Assembly (NCBI GenBank): GCA_900317905.1
Contig: ONIN01000002.1
Location: forward strand, 62,001 to 126,000
Direction of reading: 5' to 3'
Length of the DNA stretch: 64,000 nt
From: an uncultured Eubacteriales bacterium
GTDB lineage: Bacteria; Bacillota; Clostridia; Oscillospirales; Oscillospiraceae
A program made the translations under genes and the position numbers. Position 1 is the first letter of the stretch; every line of letters starts with the position of its first letter. The notes under the pieces were generated by a model, which was given only the letters and a program-made list of their open reading frames with translations, was not told where the DNA came from and searched no databases. Shown one piece after another: positions 53,723 to 63,320 of this stretch.

Positions 53723-56700
53723 ATGGCATTTGATCAGGAATCCATATTTGAAGCGGCATTAATTGAGGCTCTGACGCACAAGGGATGGGAACCCGCCGTT
53801 CTGAAATACCCAACGGAAGCGGACCTCATTCACAACTGGGCAAGCATCCTCTTTGAGAACAATCGCGGCATCGACCGCCTGAACGACACGCCGCTGACTG
53901 ACGGAGAAATGCAGCAGGTTTTGGAGCAGATCGCCAATCTGCGCACACCGATGAAGCTGAACGGCTTTATTAACGGAAAAACCGTGACCATCACGCGTGA
54001 CAATCCCGACGACACGCTGCATTTCGGAAAAGAAGTTTCCCTGAAGATCTACGACCGAAGGGAGATCGCCGCCGGTCAGAGCCGCTATCAGATTGCGCAG
54101 CAGCCGAAGTTTGCAAGCAAGTCCAAGGTGCTGCAGGATCGGCGCGGCGATCTCTTGCTGCTCATCAACGGTATGCCCGTCATCCATATCGAGCTGAAAA
54201 AGAGCGGCGTTTCCGTGACGCAGGCTGCCAATCAAATTGAAAAATACGCCCACGAGGGAATCTTCTCCGGTATTTTCTCCCTGATTCAGGTTTTTGTGGC
54301 GATGGAGCCTGCGGAAACGTTGTATTTTGCCAATCCCGGTCCCGAAGGGAAATTTAACAAAGACTTTTACTTTCACTGGGCTGATGCCAATAACGAGCCG
54401 ATCAACAATTGGAACCGAATCGCATCGGATCTGTTGTCCATCCCCATGGCGCACCAGCTGATCGGGTTTTATACTGTGGCAGACAGCGCGGACGGCATTT
54501 TGAAAGTCATGCGCAGCTATCAATATTATGCGGCAAGCCGCATTTCTGACCGCGTTTCCAAGATCCATTGGGACGGGCGCGATCGTCTGGGCGGCTACAT
54601 CTGGCACACGACCGGCAGCGGCAAAACCATGACGTCGTTCAAATCCGCTCAGCTCATTGCCAACAGCAAGGACGCCGATAAGGTTGTATTTCTGATGGAC
54701 AGAATCGAGCTCGGAACCCAGTCGCTGAAGGAATATCGCGCTTTTGCAGATGACAGCGATGACGTGCAGGCCACGGAAGACACCGTTATGCTGATCGACA
54801 AGCTGAAAAGCAGCGATCCTGCCAAGACATTGATCGTGACTTCGATCCAGAAAATGAGCCGCATTGCGGCAGAAGACGGCGGACGTCACATGCGTGATAT
54901 TGAGCGCATCAACCAAAAGCGTATCGTTTTTATCGTTGATGAGTGCCACCGAAGCGTTTTTGGCGATATGATGCAGGACGTCAAAAAGGCGTTCCCCAAT
55001 GCAGTATTCTTTGGATTCAGCGGCACGCCTATCTTTGATGAAAATGCCCGTAAGAACAGCGACACTTCTGATGTGTTCGGCAACGAGCTGCATCGTTATA
55101 CGATTGCGGACGGCATCCGGGACAAGAATGTACTGGGATTCGACCCGTATATGGTCATGACCTACCGTGACAAAGATATCCGTCAGGCGGTTGCACTGGA
55201 AAAAGCCAAAGCATCCAGCGTTGCGGAAGCGGTTGCCGACCCGGCGAAAAGCGCGGTGTTTTACCATTGGATGGACGCCGCCAAGGTACCCATGGCCGGG
55301 ACCTATGCCGCTGACGGCACTTACAGCAAGGGAATTGAGGACTTTGTGCCAACAGCGCAGTATCGCCGGGAAGAACACATTGATGCGGTGATTCGGGATA
55401 TCGCGGACAATTTCCCTGTGCTGAGCCACGCAGGAAAATTCCACGCCATTTTTGCCACCAGCAGCATCCCGGAAGCCATTGTATATTATCGCCGCTTCAA
55501 GGAACTGGCGCCTGAGCTGAAGATTACGGCGCTCTTTGATCCGAGCATCGACAACACCGGCGACGGTCAGCTTGAAAAGGAAGACGGCCTGGTTGAGATC
55601 ATTACTGACTACAACCAAAACTACGGGCAGGAATTCAGCATGAAGGGCTTTGCGCTGATGAAGAAAGACATTGCAGCCCGACTTGCGCACAAAGCACCTT
55701 ATCAATATATCGACCGCGATCCCTCCATGCAGATTAATCTTTTGATCGTCGTGGATCAGATGCTGACCGGCTATGATTCCAAGTGGATCAACACACTGTA
55801 TATGGACAAGGTTCTCAAAAGCGAGAATATCATCCAGGCCTTCAGCCGCACCAATCGTCTCTTCGGGCCGGACAAGCCTTTTGGTACAATCCGCTATTAT
55901 CGCTATCCGCACACAATGAAGCGCTATGTGGACGAAGCCATCAAGCGTTATTCCGGCGATCGCCCCATTGGTCTCTTCGTGCAGAAGCTGGAGCACAATC
56001 TGCAGGAAATGAACCGCGTGTTTGGGGAGATTCAAAGTCTGTTTGCACACGCCGGCGAACCGGATTTCAGCAAGAACCCCGCCGATATGGCCGTCAGAGG
56101 CAAATTTGCCAAGCTGTTCCGTGAACTGAACGAATATCTGGAAGCCGCAAAAGTCCAGGGCTTCATCTGGAGCAAATCCGAATACCATTTCAAAGACCAG
56201 GAAACCGGTGAAACATCATCGGTTGTAATGGCGCTGGATGAGCGCGTGTATTTGATTCTCGCCCAGCGTTACAAAGAACTGTTCACGAAAACAGATATAC
56301 CCGTTCTGCCGGACATCCCATATGAAATCGACAGTCATTTGACCGAGATTGACACCGGTCGGATCGATGCCGAATATATGAACTCCCGGTTCAAAAAATA
56401 CCTGAAGGAACTGGGGCAAAAAGATATTGATCCCGACGAGCTGCAAGCAACATTGGACGATCTCCACAAATCATTCGCGGCTTTGGCGCAAGAAGAGCAG
56501 AAATTTGCGAACATCTTTTTGCACGATATTCAGAACGGCGCTGTACAGGTGGAGTCCGGAAAGAGCTTCCGGGATTATATCACCGAATACATCATTCGAG
56601 CGAAAAACGACCAGATTCATAGGGTTGCTGTTGCTTTGGGCCTCGATGAAGAAAAGCTACGCCGGCTGATGGACGCACATGTGACCGAGTCCACTCTAAA

Positions 56701-56866
56701 TGAATATGGTCGATACGACGATTTGATTTCGACCGTTGATAAGGCAAAAGCCCGCGCTTACTTCGAAAGCGCAGAGGGTGTCCGCTTGCCGCCGCCTAAA
56801 GTTATGATAAAGACAGACAAGCTGCTGCGGAGCTTCATATTGAACGGCGGGATGGACATCAGCTGA
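53723..56866 (+). CDS. hsdR: Type I restriction endonuclease subunit
   Basis: 1047 residues. A PD-(D/E)xK nuclease domain is near 140-165 (RRGDLLLLINGMPVIHIELKKSG split as RGD...ELKK). The helicase motor has Walker A TTGSGKT (about 297), DECHRS (about 407), and later SF2 motifs (GYDSKWINTLYMDK). The C-terminal part is helical and docks on HsdM. The start has AGGAG seven bases upstream. The gene lies between cassettes A and B, so some inversions would flip it. Confidence 0.95.
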   Translation: MAFDQESIFEAALIEALTHKGWEPAVLKYPTEADLIHNWASILFENNRGIDRLNDTPLTDGEMQQVLEQIANLRTPMKLNGFINGKTVTITRDNPDDTLHFGKEVSLKIYDRREIAAGQSRYQIAQQPKFASKSKVLQDRRGDLLLLINGMPVIHIELKKSGVSVTQAANQIEKYAHEGIFSGIFSLIQVFVAMEPAETLYFANPGPEGKFNKDFYFHWADANNEPINNWNRIASDLLSIPMAHQLIGFYTVADSADGILKVMRSYQYYAASRISDRVSKIHWDGRDRLGGYIWHTTGSGKTMTSFKSAQLIANSKDADKVVFLMDRIELGTQSLKEYRAFADDSDDVQATEDTVMLIDKLKSSDPAKTLIVTSIQKMSRIAAEDGGRHMRDIERINQKRIVFIVDECHRSVFGDMMQDVKKAFPNAVFFGFSGTPIFDENARKNSDTSDVFGNELHRYTIADGIRDKNVLGFDPYMVMTYRDKDIRQAVALEKAKASSVAEAVADPAKSAVFYHWMDAAKVPMAGTYAADGTYSKGIEDFVPTAQYRREEHIDAVIRDIADNFPVLSHAGKFHAIFATSSIPEAIVYYRRFKELAPELKITALFDPSIDNTGDGQLEKEDGLVEIITDYNQNYGQEFSMKGFALMKKDIAARLAHKAPYQYIDRDPSMQINLLIVVDQMLTGYDSKWINTLYMDKVLKSENIIQAFSRTNRLFGPDKPFGTIRYYRYPHTMKRYVDEAIKRYSGDRPIGLFVQKLEHNLQEMNRVFGEIQSLFAHAGEPDFSKNPADMAVRGKFAKLFRELNEYLEAAKVQGFIWSKSEYHFKDQETGETSSVVMALDERVYLILAQRYKELFTKTDIPVLPDIPYEIDSHLTEIDTGRIDAEYMNSRFKKYLKELGQKDIDPDELQATLDDLHKSFAALAQEEQKFANIFLHDIQNGAVQVESGKSFRDYITEYIIRAKNDQIHRVAVALGLDEEKLRRLMDAHVTESTLNEYGRYDDLISTVDKAKARAYFESAEGVRLPPPKVMIKTDKLLRSFILNGGMDIS

Positions 56867-57422
56867 TAAATCTATTTCCGATAAGAGCCAAGACGAAAAT
56901 CTTGGCTCTTTTTTCGTTGTCATACTCACGCTGATGAAGGGTGATAAGGGTGTCGATACCTTTGAAGAAATCACCAATTTGTTTCTGCTCTTGGGGACTG
57001 CAAGGCGAATATACTTTGATCTCCGCCAAGTCATTTGAGTTGATCGCCGGATAACTTGTGCCAGTGCAATTATCCAAAACTACTTTCACGAAGCTGTCAC
57101 TCTGTACTAGGCAAAGCAAAAAACGACCATCCACAACAGGGCGCATTTGAGCGTAGCCTGTCGAGAAAACGTAGTGTTTATCAGGCTTTTCAAACAAATA
57201 ATTGTTTTTCTGATACGGCCTGACAGTCTGATAGAAAAGATCGCCGTTCTGGGCTAAACGCTGTGCTCTTGAAGGGGCTGTTCTTTTCGATTCCGTCCTG
57301 TGAGATAACATTTCCGTTCCTACTACGGATTCCAAATCGACATACTCAAACGTGTCTGGCAGCTCTGCCTTTGGATTGAAAATAGCCAGATCTCCCAGCT
57401 TACGCTGTTCCCAAGCGTTTGT
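56859..57422 (-). pseudogene. Silent hsdS cassette B (inverted)
   Basis: On the minus strand an open frame from AWEQRKLGDLAIFNPKAE to TLITLHQREYDNEKRAKIF encodes one TRD. The two cassette repeats (57397-57415 and 56927-56950) are inverted relative to hsdS, the geometry needed for site-specific inversion. No start codon fits. Confidence 0.85.
56883..56914 (+). terminator. Terminator of the RM operon
   Basis: AAGAGCCAAGA (56883-56893) and TCTTGGCTCTT (56900-56910) followed by T. Cassette B's 3' end is inside it on the other strand. Confidence 0.85.
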
Positions 57423-57454
57423 ATTCTCACAGAGATGCCCTTTCTGATCGTTTC

Positions 57455-57993
57455 AGCTATTACTTGGGAACAGCGTAAGGTTGGAGAGATCACAAAAGAA
57501 TCCACCGAATATGTGAATCTGCATTCCGGATTGCCTTTGCTTACATCCTCTCGAAACGGGTTGATGTATCAAAATGAGTATCGCGGAAATCTGACAACGG
57601 ATAGCGCAGAAACTTTATTCAGCGTTGTCCCTGTAGGATCGTGTACTTATCGTCATATGAGCGATGATGATGTATTTCATTTGAACATTAACACGCTCGA
57701 AAAAGGCCTTGTAAGCAAGGAATATCCCGTGTTTTTTGCTACCGAAGATAATGATTTGGATTTCATAGTTCAGCATATCAATTCAAGCGATTCTTTCAGA
57801 ACGTTTTGCGCAGAGCAGAAAAAAGGCGGTACGCGAACCAGGCTTTATTACAAGACGCTATGCGAGTTCAAATGATGGTTCCCACAAGAGAGGAACAGCA
57901 TCATATTTCAACAGCGTTATTGCGGCTCGACACCCTTATCACCCTTCATCAGCGTAAGGAATCTATGATGATTTCATCATAAAAACAAATACA
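57455..57993 (+). pseudogene. Silent hsdS cassette C, frameshifted
   Basis: Runs from TWEQRKVGEITKEST to a stop at 57873-57875, after which the next frame gives MVPTREEQHHISTALLRLDTLITLHQRK. One missing A in the AAA before TGATGG explains it: CEFK is normally followed by MMVPTREE. The cassette is thus silent twice, lacking a start and out of frame. Confidence 0.8.
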
Positions 57994-58005
57994 GGAGGAT
58001 CAAAA

Positions 58006-58938
58006 ATGATCAGAGAAAGCACGGCGACCATGTTGTTTCACGAGTACTACACACAGTGGATCGGCATCTACAAAGAAGGCGCCATCCGAAAAGTGACGAT
58101 GGCGAAATATCACCTGACCGCGCAGTGGGTGAAAAGGCTCGTGCCGGAGCTTCGGGTCTGTGATATGACCCGAATCAATTACCAGAAGCTGCTCAATGAT
58201 TATGCGGAGTTTCATGAGCGACAGACAACCATGGACTTTCACCACCAGCTGAAAGCAGCAATTCTGGACGCGGTGGATGAAGGGCTGATCGAACGCGACC
58301 CGACGCGGAAGGCCATCATCAAGGGGAAAACACCCGGGGCAAAGAAAACAAAATATTTAAACCATTATGATATGCAAAAGCTGCTGGCGTCCCTGGATCT
58401 CATCAGCGGTGTGAATTGGGATTGGCTGATTCTGTTGATTGCAAAAACAGGGCTGCGGTTTTCAGAGGCATTGGCTCTGACTCCTGCTGATTTCGACTTT
58501 GTTCACCAGACTTTGACCGTAAACAAAACCTGGAATTACAAGGAAGGCGGCGGCTTTCTTCCAACAAAAAACCGCTCCTCAGTGCGGAAAATCCAGATAG
58601 ATTGGCAGCTTGTTTCGCAATTTTCCGGTCTTCTCAAAGGTCTTCCTGCGGATAAGCCCATCTTTGTCGGGAATAAGCGTGTATATAACTCCACGGCAAA
58701 TGACATCCTCAGCCGTCATTGCAGGGCTGTGAATATTCCGGTGATATCCGTTCACGGGCTCCGACACACGCACGCATCGCTATTGTTGTTTGCCGGTGTG
58801 TCAATCGCAAGTGTGGCGCGCCGCCTTGGTCATTCCAGCATGACCACAACACAGAAAACATACTTACACATCATTCAGGAGCTGGAAAACAAGGATGTTG
58901 ATCTTGTAATGCGGTCTATGGCGGGATTGTGTAATTAA
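58006..58938 (+). CDS. Tyrosine recombinase of the hsdS cassette locus
   Basis: 310 residues. The catalytic set is present: Arg151 (GLRFSEAL), HGLRHTH (His250, Arg253), LGHSS, and Tyr286 (TYLHI). An N-terminal SAM-like DNA-binding domain (1-105) is followed by the catalytic domain. It lies 27 bases after cassette C. Its neighbours are hsdS cassettes with inverted repeats, so it probably inverts or shuffles them, as in other phase-variable type I RM loci. It could equally be the integrase of the island. AGGAGG precedes the ATG. Confidence 0.92.
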   Translation: MIRESTATMLFHEYYTQWIGIYKEGAIRKVTMAKYHLTAQWVKRLVPELRVCDMTRINYQKLLNDYAEFHERQTTMDFHHQLKAAILDAVDEGLIERDPTRKAIIKGKTPGAKKTKYLNHYDMQKLLASLDLISGVNWDWLILLIAKTGLRFSEALALTPADFDFVHQTLTVNKTWNYKEGGGFLPTKNRSSVRKIQIDWQLVSQFSGLLKGLPADKPIFVGNKRVYNSTANDILSRHCRAVNIPVISVHGLRHTHASLLLFAGVSIASVARRLGHSSMTTTQKTYLHIIQELENKDVDLVMRSMAGLCN

Positions 58939-58978
58939 CATCTTATTTTCACATTCGACAGCATCGGCCTCCTTCGCT

Positions 58979-59017
58979 ATGATGGTGCCATCAAGTAATG
59001 GTGCCATCAAGTAAAGG
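58979..59017 (+). repeat. Tandem 17-bp repeat before tnpV
   Basis: ATGGTGCCATCAAGTAA is present twice back to back, enclosed by GCCTCCTT and AAGGAGGC arms that could fold over the tnpV ribosome site. Confidence 0.6.
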
Positions 59018-59028
59018 AGGCTGTTTCT

Positions 59029-59373
59029 ATGGAAATCACATATCATCAGGAGGACGATTATCTCATTCCCGATCTGGTTCCACCCGAATCACCGCGGATC
59101 GGCGTTTGGGGCGAGCGCAGGCGGCAGTTTCTCCGCAGGCAGCGAAAGCCGCTCTACAGCGGGATGCTGATGTCCGGCACGCTGAACGTGCATTTGGAGG
59201 AAGTCGATCGGGAAGCAGAACGGTTGTTTGACCGGCTGAAAGAGGAGATGGCAAAGCGCGACGGCATCACCGAAGGCTTGAAAGCCGATAGCCAATTGGA
59301 GTGGGTTCGACGGATGAATGCTATCCGATTGACGGCAGAGGAAATTGTCCGCAAGGAATGGATCGAAACCTGA
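59029..59373 (+). CDS. tnpV: TnpV-family transposon protein
   Basis: 114 residues, close to the usual length of TnpV found in Tn1549-like and other Firmicutes elements (MEITYHQEDDYLIPDL..., QRKPLYSGMLMSGTLNVHLEEVD broken, key phrase LYSGMLMSGTL; ends VRRMNAIRLTAEEIV). The function is unknown. It confirms transposon-type ancestry for this part of the island. Confidence 0.85.
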   Translation: MEITYHQEDDYLIPDLVPPESPRIGVWGERRRQFLRRQRKPLYSGMLMSGTLNVHLEEVDREAERLFDRLKEEMAKRDGITEGLKADSQLEWVRRMNAIRLTAEEIVRKEWIET

Positions 59374-59388
59374 ACACCGTCCAAAAGT

Positions 59389-59445
59389 ACAGATGTACGA
59401 ATGATTTGCAATCTGAGCGCAGTCGTTCGTACATCTGTTTTTTCA
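59389..59445 (+). terminator. Terminator of tnpV
   Basis: A 13-bp stem ACAGATGTACGAA/TTCGTACATCTGT (59389-59401 with 59426-59438) then TTTTTT. Confidence 0.85.
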
Positions 59446-59459
59446 TTTTAAAAGCAATT

Positions 59460-60338
59460 TCAATTCTGTTGTACATCTGTACATGCGTACAAGATGTCAT
59501 CCCGCAGGCAGTATCGGCTCAGGCCGTAGGCGGTCGCGTCCCGCTCAATGATGGTCTCTCCCAGCGGCTTCAGCCATTTTTTGCTAAACGTGCCGGAGCC
59601 GAAGAAGGCGTCAAAGTTGATAACTGGCAACGGCACCCACGGCGTATCCGGCTGGCGATTGGCAAGGTAATATCGCACTACCTCCTGCGCCATGTGCGAC
59701 GGCATCTTTTGCGGCTTTTTCTCCTCGATCAGAGCAACCAGCTCGTCGTTCAGCGGGTATTCCTCCGTCCGAAGCGGTCCTTCCGAAAGGGCGGCGGCGA
59801 TCAGATCATCAAACCGCAGCGTCCAGTGCCCTTCCGTGTTGACGGCAAAAATCGGTACTTGAAGCTGACGCACTTTTTTCCGCCATGCCTTCTGAAACCC
59901 GGTTCGCAGCGCATCCCGTCGGCTCAAGTCTGCCCTGGCGATCAGCTCCGGGTGCTCATCCATGAACCGTACCATGTTCTGTACATGACGGCACATCCAC
60001 CCGAGCCCCGATGCGTCCACCAGCTCCGGGAACACGTCTGCCAGCGCTCCGAAGTTCGTCTGTGGATCGCTTTTCTCTATCAACGGTACGCTGCACCACG
60101 CGCAAAGCGCGTTTCGGGCGTACTCGATGCGTTCATACGGATCTCCGGCTTTCAAACTGCCGTCAGGCTCATGAAACAGATAGCCGCGTGCGATAATCAT
60201 CAGAACCCGATGATAGCCCAACGTGTCCAGAATCATCTTCATCGTGAAACGGCTCATCCAGTGCGTGTCGCTCTTTTTTGTGGCGCTGTAATCCGGCTGT
60301 CCCGTGTACGCCGGAAACTCCTTCCATTCATTTGTCAC
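59460..60338 (-). CDS. Unknown partner of the RdRP-like polymerase
   Basis: 292 residues, soluble, no signal or membrane segment. It uses a GTG at 60338 and overlaps the polymerase stop by 11 nt, so the two are translated together. Visible traits: an aromatic, charged N-terminus (FPAYTGQPDYSATKKSDTHW), a CRHVQNMVRFMDEHPELIARADLSRR helical segment, and a basic patch (FQKAWRKKVRQLQ). I recognise no family. Tight coupling suggests it binds the polymerase or its RNA/DNA substrate. Confidence 0.8.
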   Translation of the reverse strand: MTNEWKEFPAYTGQPDYSATKKSDTHWMSRFTMKMILDTLGYHRVLMIIARGYLFHEPDGSLKAGDPYERIEYARNALCAWCSVPLIEKSDPQTNFGALADVFPELVDASGLGWMCRHVQNMVRFMDEHPELIARADLSRRDALRTGFQKAWRKKVRQLQVPIFAVNTEGHWTLRFDDLIAAALSEGPLRTEEYPLNDELVALIEEKKPQKMPSHMAQEVVRYYLANRQPDTPWVPLPVINFDAFFGSGTFSKKWLKPLGETIIERDATAYGLSRYCLRDDILYACTDVQQN

Positions 60339-63291
60339 GGCGGAACAGCCCCCTTTTCTTTTTCTCCGGCTTCGCCTTCAGCATCTGCAGCAGTACTCCG
60401 GGGAATGCTGCCAGTACGAACCGCCGCTTTCCAAGCGCAAGCGCGCAACGAACAGCCTCATCCAGATCGACTTTCTCCTCACCGGGTGGCTCCAGTGCAT
60501 ACCTGCTGCCCTTCGCGACACCTTCCCGGTAATCCGCTTCCGTTTGCGCCTGCGAAAGGATGCGTTTCAAATCCGCGCTGTCGGTATCACGTACAACGCC
60601 GTCCTGTGTTCGGTTCAGATCGTCCAGATCGCAGATCACATCCCCCAACAGGCGAAAGCCGCTGTTTCGGAAGTCACAGAACACATCCATGAAGCGAAAA
60701 TGGTTCGCGCTTTTTGGCATGATTTCGTAGTAGATCCGCTCCCGCTCCGCAGGCGAAGTCAAATGCCATTGCTGCAGCTCCAGCGCAAGCCGCGCACGGT
60801 GAAGATCGTCAGGATGCACGCGGTCAAACGTCTCATACAGCTGGTCAATCGGAACGGTCTTCTCCTGTCCGCGCAGATAAAGAATTCGGTAAATGTCGCT
60901 CTCCCGACTCCGCTTGGTTTTTCGGTGGCGCTGCCGCTGGCAACGCTGCATTGCCGTTTCATAATCCCCCGCCAAACTCTCGATCCGCGCCATCATTGCA
61001 GGGTTACGCTGCTGCTTCCAATCCGCGTCTGCCGCGAACGGAAACAGCTCTGCATCACTTGCCGGGTGGGGTTTGTATTTCGGCGTCTGCTGTTCCAGCT
61101 GTTCAGCGTAGTACGGCAACTTTTCCAGATTAGAGGTCTCTTCGTTCCAATCGATCCATTGGAACAGTCTCTGCTTTCGCTCTGCCTTTGTCGGCTCATA
61201 CCATTTGTGCGGCTTCCGATCCGTCGAGATCTCTTTGTACTGCAGAAACAGACTCTGCGGAATGTCCCGGACGCCCAAATACGCCGAAAGATTTGGCTTG
61301 ACGCCGCTTTTGGCAGAGTCGATCTCCAATCCGGTAAGGATTGCCAGCACCTCTGTCTCCTCCCGAAACTGTTTTCGCATTTCGTCATCGCTGTTCTCGT
61401 CATATGCAATCAGACTGCGGCGCAGCGCGGCGTTACTGATTTGTCCGATGCGAGAGGAAAATGTGCTTTTCGCTGTTTCAAATCGGGCTTCCCAATCATT
61501 TGCATCCGAAAGCCGCGGCTTCGCTGCCGGGATTTTCAAAATAGGAGGCGTGCCATCCGTATATCCGCGCAGCACGCATGCGTTCAGCAGTGGATCGGCA
61601 ATGGTTTTCACCGGATCGCCATCATAATCCGCACCGCCGAGTCGATCCGGAATCAGAGAGCGGGAATCCACCATCAGCACATAGTGCAAATGGGAAAGGT
61701 ACCTCTCCCGGATCGTTCCGACAGTTTTCAGCGGCTGCACAAGTGCCTCCTCGTTTCGCGCGATGTGCGGACTGCGCAGCAGCGTATAGCTTTCCTGCTC
61801 CGGATACGCCGCCTTCGGCGCATAGATCATATTCCCGGAGAGAAACTCCGCTTCCAAAGTATCGCTCCCGGAAATGTATGCCAGCAGGCGCATCAGATCG
61901 TCGGACAAATAGCGCGTGTCGCCGGTCGTCAGCAGTTCACCCTTCGCATACTGCGCCGCGATTTGCTTTGCCCGCTCCTCTGCTTCCTTGACAAAGAAGG
62001 GTTCATCCAGAAAGCCCGGGTTCCGCTGCAGCAGCTCGATCCGCTGTCTGCGGCGATCCGGTTGCTCGACAGGAAAGGCCAGCTCCTGCAGAAAATAGTT
62101 CAGTCGCGCCTGACGGTTCGCAGCGAAATCATAATAAGCGGTCTCCGTGGTCTTGGTCAGCCAATCCCGCGTATCTTCCGCCGGTGAATGCTCCCAGCCC
62201 AACGACAGATCCTTCGGGCGGAATTCCTCATTCGTCATGGCAAGGGTGGACAAAAACTGATAGTTCAGCGTCGTCGTGGTCTGCGGCTGCAGGGTGTCCC
62301 TGCCGGAAACATACAGCGCATGGTCATACTTCCGGCAGCGCTCCAGATACGCCGCCCATGTGAGTCCGTTCTCCGTCATCCATCCGAAGCCCTTGAACAT
62401 GCTTTTTGTCAGAATCAGATCCACATCGGATACGCGGTGCTTCCCACCCCAGATATCCGTAATCTCCGTGACGCCGAGCTCTTGAAAGAGCTTCTTATAG
62501 TCCACCTCATGCACGACGCCCTTGACATAGGGCATACGAATCTGAAACGAGTGATGCCCCCAAGCGGAGCCCAACGACTTGGCAAGCTCCTTGGAAACAA
62601 GACCCTCTCCATCGAACTCCAGCACCTCCACATCCATGCGCTTTTCCACCCTGTGATAGGTACGCACGGGATCATCTGTGCCGTCGTCCTCGACCGTAAT
62701 AACCGGCGCATCTTTGACTACACTTTTCGGATTGTCGATGACGATGATCCGATCCGGATACAGCAGCCGCTCCTCCCGGATGCGCTCGCCGCTGGTAAAA
62801 AGCAGGCCGTTATAGGCGCAGAGCTTGGAAAGCTGACAGGTACCGATCATCATGCCCAGCATCGTGCGCTCCCGCAGCACTTCATAGAGATCTGAACGAA
62901 CGAAATAGATCTGACTGTGTCGGCTCATGTTCGCGGAGCCCTCAAACACACGATAGATATGATCGGCGCCGCCAAAATTCATGGCGATACCTTCCGGGCG
63001 AAACAACCGATCCGCGATTTTCTGATACTCCAGCGCTTTGCCGACCGGGCGGCGGTCAAAGATACCGGAAAAGTCCACGCGGACAAATACATCGTACAGG
63101 TCACGGCAAACTCCGGCCATAGGCTCACGCAGGTCAAGCGCCTTACGCGCCTGATCAAACATAGGGCTGACGTCCTGCAGCGACTCTGTCACCAACGGCT
63201 TTTTGGAGGGATCGGTCGCATCAAAGCATCCTACGGCCTCCAGAAGTTGTATCGCCATGATTTCGGGAATGGCATATTTTACTGTTATCAT
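60328..63291 (-). CDS. Cellular RNA-dependent RNA polymerase (RdRP)-like protein
   Basis: 987 residues. The catalytic double-psi barrel motif is DYDGD (555-559, in GGADYDGDPVKTI). Other eukaryotic-RdRP-like blocks follow the same order: FEGSANMSRHSQIYF (116-130), EFDGEGLVSKELAKSL with FQIRMPYVKGVV (225-260), TKSMFKGF (294-301), SRIGQISNAA (613-622) and LTGLEIDSAKSGV (652-664). These match the QDE-1/RDR family, shared also with phage YonO. An RNA polymerase function is a strong inference; template (RNA or DNA) is not determined. ATG at 63291 has GGAG, and a good promoter lies upstream. Confidence 0.85.
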   Translation of the reverse strand: MITVKYAIPEIMAIQLLEAVGCFDATDPSKKPLVTESLQDVSPMFDQARKALDLREPMAGVCRDLYDVFVRVDFSGIFDRRPVGKALEYQKIADRLFRPEGIAMNFGGADHIYRVFEGSANMSRHSQIYFVRSDLYEVLRERTMLGMMIGTCQLSKLCAYNGLLFTSGERIREERLLYPDRIIVIDNPKSVVKDAPVITVEDDGTDDPVRTYHRVEKRMDVEVLEFDGEGLVSKELAKSLGSAWGHHSFQIRMPYVKGVVHEVDYKKLFQELGVTEITDIWGGKHRVSDVDLILTKSMFKGFGWMTENGLTWAAYLERCRKYDHALYVSGRDTLQPQTTTTLNYQFLSTLAMTNEEFRPKDLSLGWEHSPAEDTRDWLTKTTETAYYDFAANRQARLNYFLQELAFPVEQPDRRRQRIELLQRNPGFLDEPFFVKEAEERAKQIAAQYAKGELLTTGDTRYLSDDLMRLLAYISGSDTLEAEFLSGNMIYAPKAAYPEQESYTLLRSPHIARNEEALVQPLKTVGTIRERYLSHLHYVLMVDSRSLIPDRLGGADYDGDPVKTIADPLLNACVLRGYTDGTPPILKIPAAKPRLSDANDWEARFETAKSTFSSRIGQISNAALRRSLIAYDENSDDEMRKQFREETEVLAILTGLEIDSAKSGVKPNLSAYLGVRDIPQSLFLQYKEISTDRKPHKWYEPTKAERKQRLFQWIDWNEETSNLEKLPYYAEQLEQQTPKYKPHPASDAELFPFAADADWKQQRNPAMMARIESLAGDYETAMQRCQRQRHRKTKRSRESDIYRILYLRGQEKTVPIDQLYETFDRVHPDDLHRARLALELQQWHLTSPAERERIYYEIMPKSANHFRFMDVFCDFRNSGFRLLGDVICDLDDLNRTQDGVVRDTDSADLKRILSQAQTEADYREGVAKGSRYALEPPGEEKVDLDEAVRCALALGKRRFVLAAFPGVLLQMLKAKPEKKKRGLFRRDK

Positions 63292-63320
63292 AGCAGAGAC
63301 TCCAAAATCGAGATAAAACA

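Larger units (their letters stand above)
51277..57479. repeat. R1 recombination-type repeat, five copies
   Basis: CTTGGGAACAGCGTAAGCT occurs at 51277-51295 (+), 51886-51904 (+), 53082-53100 (+), 57397-57415 (-) and, with one change at the end, 57463-57479 (+). It encodes the AWEQRKL start of each TRD half. Confidence 0.9.
51761..57958. repeat. R2 recombination-type repeat, five copies
   Basis: A 24-base sequence beginning CTTATCACCCTTCATCAGCG occurs at 51761-51785 (+), 52370-52394 (+), 53612-53634 (+), 56927-56950 (-) and 57934-57958 (+). It encodes TLITLHQRK at the end of each TRD half. Confidence 0.9.

Noticed and set aside
60304..62187. 627-codon plus-strand frame
   Set aside because: Antisense to the RdRP-like gene, which has a promoter, ribosome site and recognised motifs.
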